Origin: a virus
DNA: 26,500 nucleotides
Virus record (IMG/VR): IMGVR_UViG_3300037847_001407
Coordinates: 491 to 26,990 of that record
Reading direction: 5' to 3' (one strand)
Below the pieces are notes generated by a model. It had not been told where the DNA came from. It searched no databases and was given only the letters and a program-made list of their open reading frames with translations. A program made the position numbers and the translations under genes. Every line of letters begins with the position of its first letter. Position 1 is the first letter of the stretch. Below, piece after piece: positions 20,160 through 25,890 of this stretch.

Positions 20160-21920
20160 CTAAAATGGTACATCTTCAGAATTGTACGATGGTACATCTG
20201 GAAAGTTATCCTCGCCACCAATCGAGTAACGAGAGGTGACTGGGTTGAAAAATAATTCAGCCACACCCTGTTTACCCACCCAACTAAATCGACACTTCCA
20301 AACATGAACCTCGCTAATTGCATTATTCACTGGGTCTGGCCTGTGTACAGACAGCCCCACATCCGCTTTTGCAAACCAAGCCGCGCTTCCAGAGATATCA
20401 TACCCCTTAGGCGCTGGCACTTTCCCATCTGTGCCGCGCATCATTTTTGTTGGGTGCGCGACAAACCAAAGATGGATGCCGTGAGACTGAGCGAAGACCC
20501 GAAGCTGGGTCAGCATCTCACTAATCCAATCTGTCTCGCTCATATCGCCATTTTTTTGAATGTAATTGTATGGGTCGATAATAGCGCCGCGAATACCGTG
20601 TCTCATTACAGCTATCTTCAATCTCTCTACAATACCCTCTATCGTGGCTAGTGAGCCATCGTTCTGATACAGAAAGCTAAAGTGTTCCCGCACAAAGTCT
20701 TTGCCTCTGTCCAATTCGTCAGGCGTGAGCCGTGGCGTTACGCCAGTAAAGAACGGCTTGGCAAAGTGCTTGCTAATTAATTTGGCAATGTGTAGGCGAG
20801 GCTCATTCTCGAAGGAACAGATGGCAAACTTCCATCCCTTTTCCTCTGCCAAGTTGACCATAATCTGGTCAATAAATTCTGACTTGCCTGATGACGGGTG
20901 TCCTGTAACCACAGTCAACTGACCCTCTACAATCGTGTAATATTCATCCACGTTGATGTAGCCAGTGGATGCACCGCTACCCATTCCCTTTTCATAAATC
21001 TCATCCAACTCATCGTAAAAATGCGAAGCATCGTAGAGTCCAGCGACAGGCCACGGGATAATCTTTGAAACAACTTTATCCAGACCTTTGCTGCCATGTT
21101 TCAGCAAAACATCATTGGCATCTTTACAATCTTCTGGAAACTCAACCTTCCAGCACTTGTCTTTGCCAATTCTCCTCGCTATCTCCTCAGCCATAGCCTG
21201 ACCAGCGCCATCAGAGTCTGTCGCAATTATTATTCTGTTTGCTTTCTCTATCTTCTTCTTTGCATCCCACAGAAACTTAAACTTACTGTCTTCTTGTGGG
21301 TCAATTCTGCCATCCACAACCTTCATCACCGCGCCATTCGGTACAGACACACAGCTTTCAAAGCCAGCTTCCATGAATGCCAACACGTCCATCTCGCCCT
21401 CGCAGATAAAGAGGTCATCTCCTGCCACAACTGAGTCAAGATTAAAAAATGATGCTGGTGAGCCGTTACAAGCAAAACCCTTGTCGGTTATCGCTCTGAT
21501 TTTTGCGGCGTATGTTTGGCCTTGGTTGGTGTAGGGGAAAACAACACAGTCAGTTTGGCTCTGTACCGCGCCGATGTAATGCACACCAGATTTCACCTTT
21601 GCCTTTCTGGCTGTGTCCTCAGATATACCGCGCCCCTTGAGCCAGCTTATTGTTTTATCGTTTAAATCATCCCAGTTATGTTGAACAGCTAGTGACACTT
21701 TGTTACTCCTCCTCGCTGGCATATATCGCTCTTCTAACGCCACGACACCATTGGCGTTACAGTGCCAGCAGTTATATAAAATACCTTCATCGCTCACCTT
21801 CAATGAAAGTGTGCGCTCCCTCTTTTTCTTCCTTTGGGGTGAGCATATCGGGCAAACAACTTTGTGTTGACCCTCGCCCTTACGGAGTGCTTCTCCGCGA
21901 ATTAGATGTTCTGTTTGCAT
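20160..21920 (-). CDS. Toprim primase-helicase (T7 gp4 / Twinkle type)
   Basis: A 586-residue fusion. Zinc finger CPIC at 23-26 with CWHC at 51-54; Toprim domain with EGEMD at 174-178 and DSDGAG at 235-240; RecA-like helicase with Walker A GHPSSGKS at 340-347, Walker B AIIDP at 446-450, and a conserved HPTKM at 489-493. It should prime and unwind at the phage fork. A longer frame opens at 21977, but the ATG at 21920 has GGAG 8 bases upstream and starts just before the zinc finger. The C-terminus ends NSEDVPF, an SSB-like acidic tip. A GTAC palindrome (20182-20197) lies within its last codons. Confidence 0.92.
   Translation of the reverse strand: MQTEHLIRGEALRKGEGQHKVVCPICSPQRKKKRERTLSLKVSDEGILYNCWHCNANGVVALEERYMPARRSNKVSLAVQHNWDDLNDKTISWLKGRGISEDTARKAKVKSGVHYIGAVQSQTDCVVFPYTNQGQTYAAKIRAITDKGFACNGSPASFFNLDSVVAGDDLFICEGEMDVLAFMEAGFESCVSVPNGAVMKVVDGRIDPQEDSKFKFLWDAKKKIEKANRIIIATDSDGAGQAMAEEIARRIGKDKCWKVEFPEDCKDANDVLLKHGSKGLDKVVSKIIPWPVAGLYDASHFYDELDEIYEKGMGSGASTGYINVDEYYTIVEGQLTVVTGHPSSGKSEFIDQIMVNLAEEKGWKFAICSFENEPRLHIAKLISKHFAKPFFTGVTPRLTPDELDRGKDFVREHFSFLYQNDGSLATIEGIVERLKIAVMRHGIRGAIIDPYNYIQKNGDMSETDWISEMLTQLRVFAQSHGIHLWFVAHPTKMMRGTDGKVPAPKGYDISGSAAWFAKADVGLSVHRPDPVNNAISEVHVWKCRFSWVGKQGVAELFFNPVTSRYSIGGEDNFPDVPSYNSEDVPF
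20182..20197. promoter_or_regulatory. GTAC-family site inside the primase-helicase 3' end
   Basis: TTGTAC-GATG-GTACAT (one mismatch) lies in the last coding bases and about 30 bases upstream (minus strand) of the DUF6378-like start. GGTACATCT occurs twice here (20167 and 20191). Confidence 0.45.
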
Positions 21921-21942
21921 TGTATTTCTCCACGACACCATA

Positions 21943-21971
21943 ACGATATGCCGATGGTCAAATACTGTCAA
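21943..21971 (-). promoter_or_regulatory. sigma-70-like promoter for the primase operon
   Basis: TTGACA (21971-21966) and TATCGT (21948-21943) on the minus strand are separated by 17 bases. Predicted transcription start is near 21936, leaving a short leader with GGAG before the ATG at 21920. Confidence 0.55.
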
Positions 21972-22005
21972 TATCAATTTTGGGGTAAGTTCGATATAGG
22001 TACAC

Positions 22006-22042
22006 TATGTACTATAAAGTACATAATGTATTATATATTATA
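22006..22042 (-). promoter_or_regulatory. AT-rich module with GTAC palindrome (second copy)
   Basis: On the minus strand TATAATATATAATAC (22042-22028) is followed after 3 bases by ATGTACTTTATAGTACAT (22024-22007). The same 15-mer and a 17-of-18 identical palindrome occur at 9741-9777 on the plus strand. It lies 35 bases upstream of the consensus promoter for primase. Confidence 0.6.
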
Positions 22043-22060
22043 TATACAGTTAAAATACAT

Positions 22061-22076
22061 TTGTACTATGGCACTA
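22061..22076. promoter_or_regulatory. degenerate GTAC-family site
   Basis: TTGTAC-TATG-GCACTA: perfect left half, 4 of 6 on the right. It overlaps the stop codon of the gene ending at 22074. Confidence 0.35.
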
Positions 22077-22382
22077 TTTTCTATCAATCAAATCTTTTAA
22101 TTTACGACCTTCATATCTGGCAACGGCTGGCTTGGATTCGAGAATATGAATAAAGTTATTTTTCATTTTGTCGTAGTCTATATCAGCTAAATCACACACT
22201 GTTATGAAGTCTTCTGTGTGAATCCACATCTCTATTATTTCACGTTCCTTGGGTTCATTCAGGTAGGCATCTGAGATAGCTTGGGATATCACCGCTCTCC
22301 AAAGGTGACACTCTGATGATTGTTCTTGGCCTTTCCCTATCAAGCCCCCAGTAAATATTCTTCTGCTTAACCTGTCGGTCAT
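22074..22382 (-). CDS. unknown helical protein following RusA
   Basis: A 102-residue helical protein. HLWRAVISQAISDAY (residues 26-40) and EDFITVCDLADIDYDKMKNN (56-75) resemble a family of short phage proteins often found beside RusA resolvases; function unknown. The ATG at 22382 has GGGGGTGA nine bases upstream, so this start is well supported although it lies 128 bases inside RusA in another frame. No internal ATG precedes the conserved part; TTG at codon 14 is an alternative. An HTH-like role is possible, not shown. Confidence 0.68.
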   Translation of the reverse strand: MTDRLSRRIFTGGLIGKGQEQSSECHLWRAVISQAISDAYLNEPKEREIIEMWIHTEDFITVCDLADIDYDKMKNNFIHILESKPAVARYEGRKLKDLIDRK

Positions 22383-22647
22383 TTTTATAAATCACCCCCT
22401 GCATCAAGTCCAATATCAAACTTTCATCGAGGTCTGGCCTCCTAGAAGAATAATAAATTAACATCTCAACTTTTACATCGTTTTCAAAAAGTTCGTCAAG
22501 ACTTTGACACTGTGCCAAAAATTTCACAGCATAATTACGAGCCTTTTCTGATTTAATAGAGGCTGGACGCCCCCTTATCATCACTATCTTTCGACTATTG
22601 GCCTTTGATGCTGGTTCGCCAAGTATCTGGAATATATGCTCTTTCAT
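22255..22647 (-). CDS. rusA: RusA-type Holliday junction resolvase
   Basis: A 130-residue protein of RusA family size. RRPDLDESLILDLMQGVIYK followed by NDRQV (residues 69-93) supplies the acidic catalytic residues: Asp72, Asp74 and Asp90 correspond to the Asp triad described for RusA. The N-terminal GEPASKANSRKIV is also typical. It resolves recombination and replication junctions before packaging. AGGA lies 9 bases before the ATG. The last 42 residues overlap the next gene in another frame. It starts divergently from the recombination nuclease gene. Confidence 0.88.
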   Translation of the reverse strand: MKEHIFQILGEPASKANSRKIVMIRGRPASIKSEKARNYAVKFLAQCQSLDELFENDVKVEMLIYYSSRRPDLDESLILDLMQGVIYKNDRQVKQKNIYWGLDRERPRTIIRVSPLESGDIPSYLRCLPE

Positions 22648-22661
22648 ACTAAAATATCCTG

Positions 22662-22690
22662 TTGACTTGTATATGCCCTAGTGATACAAC
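22662..22690 (+). promoter_or_regulatory. sigma-70-like promoter for the recombination operon
   Basis: TTGACT (22662-22667), 17 bases, TACAAC (22685-22690). TTGTAT (22667-22672) and ATACAA (22684-22689) form an inverted repeat between and over the boxes that resembles a wide-spaced variant of the GTAC family. The recombination gene starts at 22712. Confidence 0.5.
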
Positions 22691-22711
22691 AAACTGTGAA
22701 GGGAGAACACA

Positions 22712-23578
22712 ATGAAAATTACCAACAACCACAATCTGCCGCAGTCTTTTGTTGATTTTGCCAGAAACGACAAATATAGCAAGGGTCATGCAGACATCTC
22801 AGTTACAACGCTGATTGATAGCCCAAGGGTCAGGGTTATGCGTGACCACTACCATAGTGAGCGCGTAGTGGATGTTGTTGACAACATCTGGGCTTTGTTC
22901 GGTACGGCTGTACATCACGTTTTGGAAAGCACTGAGCCGTCTGATGACGTGGTTATTGAAGAGCGTTTATTCACAAAAATAAATGGCTGGGTTTTGTCTG
23001 GTGCGGTTGACCATCAGGTGATTAAGGGTCAGACGGTAGAGATTACAGACTACAAAGTTACCAGCGTCTGGTCTGTAATTCACGGCAAGATAGATTGGGA
23101 GCGACAGCTAAACGTGTATGCTTATCTGGTTCAGAAGAACAAAGGCAAGAAGGTAAAGAAGCTATCCATTTGCGCGGTTCTCAGAGATTGGAACAGGCGT
23201 GACGCACAGAACAAACCTAATTACCCCCAGTCTCCTATTGTGATTGTTGACATCCCAATGTGGGATGAAATGAAACGCATCCGCTACATACATGACCGCA
23301 TAAACTACCATCAGAACGCACAGGTTCTGTATGACATGGAAGGGTCATTTGAACGATGCTCAGACGAAGAGCGCTGGAAGCGTGACGATGCTTGGGCGGT
23401 AAAGAAAAAAGGATTAAAGAGGGCCATGCGTGTCTTTGATAACGAAGACGAGGCCAAGAAATTCTCTGAGGCACAGGACGTGTCAACTGAGATAGAACAT
23501 CGCATTGGTGAATATGTGCGGTGTAATGGCGACTACTGCGGTGTCGCTGAATTTTGCTCACAGTATAAAGGAAATTGA
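22712..23578 (+). CDS. PD-(D/E)XK recombination exonuclease (RecB/Cas4-like)
   Basis: A 288-residue nuclease. The motif order is GTAVHH (His68), GAVD (Asp100), ITDYK (Asp113, Lys115) and RQLNVYAYL (Gln132), as in RecB-like phage exonucleases. Four cysteines (Cys216, Cys271, Cys276, Cys282) are arranged one upstream and three at the C-terminus, resembling the iron-sulphur layout of AddB/Cas4 nucleases, though spacing differs. It would resect DNA ends for the annealing protein encoded one base downstream. AAGGGAG lies 6 bases before the ATG. Confidence 0.85.
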   Translation: MKITNNHNLPQSFVDFARNDKYSKGHADISVTTLIDSPRVRVMRDHYHSERVVDVVDNIWALFGTAVHHVLESTEPSDDVVIEERLFTKINGWVLSGAVDHQVIKGQTVEITDYKVTSVWSVIHGKIDWERQLNVYAYLVQKNKGKKVKKLSICAVLRDWNRRDAQNKPNYPQSPIVIVDIPMWDEMKRIRYIHDRINYHQNAQVLYDMEGSFERCSDEERWKRDDAWAVKKKGLKRAMRVFDNEDEAKKFSEAQDVSTEIEHRIGEYVRCNGDYCGVAEFCSQYKGN

Positions 23579-23579
23579 G

Positions 23580-24233
23580 ATGAGTAGTGTATGGGAAACT
23601 TTATCTGGCATTGATGTGTCAGAGCATACTGAAGAAAAAAATGGCCTGACTTATTTGAGTTGGGCATGGGCGTGGGGCATTGTGAAAAAGCATTACCCAA
23701 AGGCTACGTTCACTAAAAATTTGTACTCTAGTGCAAATAATGACTGTACCTTGCCGTACATGATTGACCCAGCAGGGTATTCGTTTGTGTCGGTTACAGT
23801 TGATATTGATGGGGAGAGCCAGACTGAAGTTCTGCCTGTTCTCAATCACGCAAACAAGGCTGTGTCACAGCCAGACAGCTTTCAAGTAAATACTGCGCTT
23901 CAGCGCTGTCTCGCTAAGTGCTGTGCAATGCACGGACTTGGGCATTACATCTATGCTGGTGAAGACCTGCCAGAGGGTGTAGAGCCAACGGTCACTGTAG
24001 AGAGTTCTACTGGTGAGAAGAAGGATATAAAGGGAATGGATACGGTTGCCGCTGTATTCAATACTTTCATTCCTGAGTGTAAAGACTTGGAAACTTTGCG
24101 CGGCTTTTGGGGCATCAACAAGGGTGCTATCGAAACCCTCAAGAAGGGTGACAATAAGCTGTACGAAGAGGTCTTGGATAACTTTCAGAACCATGCCAAG
24201 AAATTTGAATCAGAAAAGGGAGAAGCCGCATGA
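23580..24233 (+). CDS. Sak3/DUF1071-type single-strand annealing protein
   Basis: A 217-residue protein. NGLTYLSWAWAWGIVKKHYP near the N-terminus, then MIDPAGYSFVSVTVDIDG and NTALQRCLAKCCAMHGLGHY, match DUF1071, the Sak3-type single-strand annealing proteins. It pairs complementary single strands made by the adjacent exonuclease, replacing RecA/Rad52-type functions. AAAGGA lies about 8 bases before the ATG at 23580; earlier in-frame ATGs lie inside the nuclease gene. It overlaps the SSB-like gene by four bases (ATGA). A GTAC-family palindrome lies inside its coding sequence (23721-23736). Confidence 0.85.
   Translation: MSSVWETLSGIDVSEHTEEKNGLTYLSWAWAWGIVKKHYPKATFTKNLYSSANNDCTLPYMIDPAGYSFVSVTVDIDGESQTEVLPVLNHANKAVSQPDSFQVNTALQRCLAKCCAMHGLGHYIYAGEDLPEGVEPTVTVESSTGEKKDIKGMDTVAAVFNTFIPECKDLETLRGFWGINKGAIETLKKGDNKLYEEVLDNFQNHAKKFESEKGEAA
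23721..23736. promoter_or_regulatory. GTAC-family site inside the annealing-protein gene
   Basis: TTGTAC-TCTA-GTGCAA, one mismatch; the flank AAATTTGTAC...AAATAA matches the intergenic copies. It is the only clear copy deep inside a coding region. Confidence 0.4.
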
Positions 24234-24547
24234 GCAATCAATACCCACCATCAGGAGTCCTGTTCACAAACAATAACAAAAAGACAGCTAATCAGCCTGA
24301 CTATACAGGCGACTTGGAGTTGTCTGATGAGGTTATTAATGACCTTGTTGAACAGATGTCTAGGGGCAACCCTAAACCTAAACTGCGTCTAGCTGGCTGG
24401 AAGAAGACTAGCAAAAAGACTGGCGCAACTTTTGTTTCTTTGACTGGTAGTATGTATCAGGAAAGCAAACAGAAGAGAGAAGACGCAGACGGATTTGCAC
24501 CACCTAGAGCGCAAGCGGCTGTTACGGATGATGACGTACCGTTCTAA
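24230..24547 (+). CDS. SSB-like single-stranded DNA-binding protein
   Basis: A 105-residue protein. The core PKPKLRLAGWKKTSKKTGAT followed by FVSLTGSMY looks like the strands of an OB-type fold, and the C-terminus is DDDVPF (residues 100-105), the acidic-plus-Phe tip used by bacterial SSB to recruit partners. It is shorter than bacterial SSB. It lies between the annealing protein and an HNH nuclease and shares its last four residues with the primase-helicase. The fold is inferred; the tail is seen directly. Confidence 0.75.
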   Translation: MSNQYPPSGVLFTNNNKKTANQPDYTGDLELSDEVINDLVEQMSRGNPKPKLRLAGWKKTSKKTGATFVSLTGSMYQESKQKREDADGFAPPRAQAAVTDDDVPF

Positions 24548-24809
24548 TCGGGTTCGGTCTAAGAAGTATCTACAGACCTTGAGAGGTTCGCCTTGCTTGG
24601 TCTGTGGGTATGGCGCAGAGGCACACCACATCATGTTTGCGGAACCAAACGCCATGAGCATGAAAGTGGGAGACAACTGGTGTGTTCCTCTGTGCCACTC
24701 CTGTCACATGAAGCTACACGCATTCGGTGACGAAAGAACTTGGTGGGATTTACAAGGCATAGACCCACTGAAATGGGCTAGAGTTAATTGGGAGAAGTTC
24801 AATGGATGA
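24528..24809 (+). CDS. HNH endonuclease (DUF968/Ref-like)
   Basis: A 93-residue HNH protein. CLVC (Cys23, Cys26) and CHSCH (Cys56, Cys59) form the zinc site; AEAHHI (His33, His34) and CHMKLHAFG (His60, His64) supply the HNH core. PCLVC-x-HHI--C-PLCH-CH--LH resembles small recombination-associated HNH nucleases such as phage P1 Ref and DUF968 proteins. The ATGATG start lies in the last 20 bases of the SSB-like gene with no strong ribosome binding site, so translation is probably coupled. Being in the recombination operon, it is more likely a recombination/junction nuclease than a packaging HNH. Confidence 0.82.
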   Translation: MMTYRSNRVRSKKYLQTLRGSPCLVCGYGAEAHHIMFAEPNAMSMKVGDNWCVPLCHSCHMKLHAFGDERTWWDLQGIDPLKWARVNWEKFNG

Positions 24810-24972
24810 GAGCCTTTGCATAGCTTACGAGCTAAAGCATCAAATTGAAAATTTGCCTGATGAAGTTAAGCGAAGCAAAATTGTAGATGGAGCGGAGACT
24901 GACCACGATATGATATCAAAGGTAGCAATAGTCGTTCATGCTCTTGAAGCACATGGAAAGGATATAAAATGA
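24802..24972 (+). CDS. small acidic protein, unknown function
   Basis: A 56-residue helical protein starting MDESLCIAYELKHQIENLPD. The start overlaps the HNH gene stop and GGGAG lies six bases upstream; the stop overlaps the next start as ATGA. No family was recognised. Confidence 0.62.
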   Translation: MDESLCIAYELKHQIENLPDEVKRSKIVDGAETDHDMISKVAIVVHALEAHGKDIK

Positions 24973-25208
24973 GCGGAGAGAAAATCCCCCTTGGGATGAC
25001 CGTTAAAGAGTTTGAAGAGCATCTAAAGATGATGAACGATAGGGTCATAAACTTTAAAGAGTACGGCGGTTCTGTTGTGGGAACAAAGCTGGACAGGCGG
25101 TACAACAATCAAAAGAGAGGCAACTTTTACGGTAACGGTAACTTCTTGCGTAACGTAAAGGTTAGAAAAGATAGGCAAGGCAGGATTCATGGGGGCAAGT
25201 ATGGCTGA
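24969..25208 (+). CDS. small basic protein, unknown function
   Basis: A 79-residue protein. The N-terminal half is an amphipathic helix (MTVKEFEEHLKMMNDRVINF); the C-terminal half is basic and Gly/Asn-rich, ending IHGGKYG, possibly a nucleic-acid-binding tail. It overlaps both neighbours. No family was recognised. Confidence 0.6.
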   Translation: MSGEKIPLGMTVKEFEEHLKMMNDRVINFKEYGGSVVGTKLDRRYNNQKRGNFYGNGNFLRNVKVRKDRQGRIHGGKYG

Positions 25209-25665
25209 GGTAAAAGATGCCGCAGTGCATTTTGAGGCAGTAAAAACATCCATGTCTCAAAGCAAGCAAGGCACTATCTTACGCTTGGCACTGCACCCAA
25301 ACGAAGTTCCCCCCAGTCTTCATACTGACTGGGTTGGCTCACGGTACATGGTTGCCATGGTTAAGTTAGATGACCATGACCAGCCTGAGATTTCTACAGA
25401 GCAACGCGAGACTGAGCGACTTATCGCCAGTGCTGGTATGCTGTGCAGAAATGTTGACTTTGCTCACTATATACATGAGCGAAATCTAATAGACGACTAC
25501 AGCGCCGTAGATGACGAGAAGCGTGAGAAGCAAGTGGCGCACGGTCTAAGGCTTTACTTGGGCATACCAAGCAGGGCTGATATGAAAACGGACTCCCAAG
25601 CAAGGGAGAAATTTAAATCTCTATCTGAGGAGTTTACAAAATGGAAGCAGGGGCGTTCACAATGA
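25201..25665 (+). CDS. conserved phage protein of unknown function, 154 residues
   Basis: The text ILRLALHPNEVPPSLHTDWV then GSRYMVAMVKLDD resembles a conserved phage family with the pattern L-L-HP-E-P--L---VG-RY-VA-V-L-D, function unknown to me. The second half is helical and charged. The ATG at 25201 has GGGGG 5-6 bases upstream; an ATG at 25189 is less well placed. Its stop overlaps the next start as ATGA. Confidence 0.68.
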   Translation: MAEVKDAAVHFEAVKTSMSQSKQGTILRLALHPNEVPPSLHTDWVGSRYMVAMVKLDDHDQPEISTEQRETERLIASAGMLCRNVDFAHYIHERNLIDDYSAVDDEKREKQVAHGLRLYLGIPSRADMKTDSQAREKFKSLSEEFTKWKQGRSQ

Positions 25666-25844
25666 AGACAGATTTTATAGATGCAAAGGCAATAGCTGAT
25701 ATGCTGTCAATCAAACCAAAGTCAATTCAGTATGTAATGGAAAGTGACGAAAGGTTCCCAAGGCCTATTTCTTTTTCACCCAGAATAAAGAGGTGGAAGA
25801 GGCAAGAGGTGGAGGACTGGTTGCAGAAAAAGATGGGCGAGTAA
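25662..25844 (+). CDS. AlpA-like / excisionase-type HTH protein
   Basis: A 60-residue protein with an HTH followed by a wing: DAKAIADMLSIKPKSIQYVM then RFPRPISFSPRIKRWKRQEV and EDWL. The motif FP-P--F----RWK--EVE-WL is typical of AlpA-type and excisionase-type MerR-like regulators. AGGGG lies 8 bases before the ATG at 25662. It is the last gene of the recombination operon, and a perfect GTAC palindrome begins on the base after its stop codon. It is therefore one candidate to bind the GTAC family; that is a guess from position. Confidence 0.75.
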   Translation: MKTDFIDAKAIADMLSIKPKSIQYVMESDERFPRPISFSPRIKRWKRQEVEDWLQKKMGE

Positions 25845-25860
25845 TTGTACCATCGTACAA
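25845..25860. promoter_or_regulatory. GTAC palindrome, perfect copy (TTGTAC-CATC-GTACAA)
   Basis: Perfect 6+6 inverted repeat with a 4-base centre. It begins immediately after the stop codon of the HTH gene and lies 6 bases before the terminator stem, the same order (stop, palindrome, terminator) as at 1502-1443. Confidence 0.6.
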
Positions 25861-25865
25861 ATAAA

Positions 25866-25890
25866 GGGGCGCTTTACAGCGCCCTTTTTT
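25866..25890 (+). terminator. terminator between converging transcripts
   Basis: GGGCGCT-TTAC-AGCGCCC (25867-25884) followed by TTTTTT on the plus strand. On the minus strand the same stem is followed by CCCCTTTATTT, weaker. The six T overlap the stop region of the leftward gene ending at 25889. Confidence 0.85.

Noticed and set aside
24528-24809. Packaging-type HNH nuclease working with terminase
   Set aside because: It lies in the recombination operon, far from terS and terL, and its motif spacing is closer to Ref/DUF968-type proteins.
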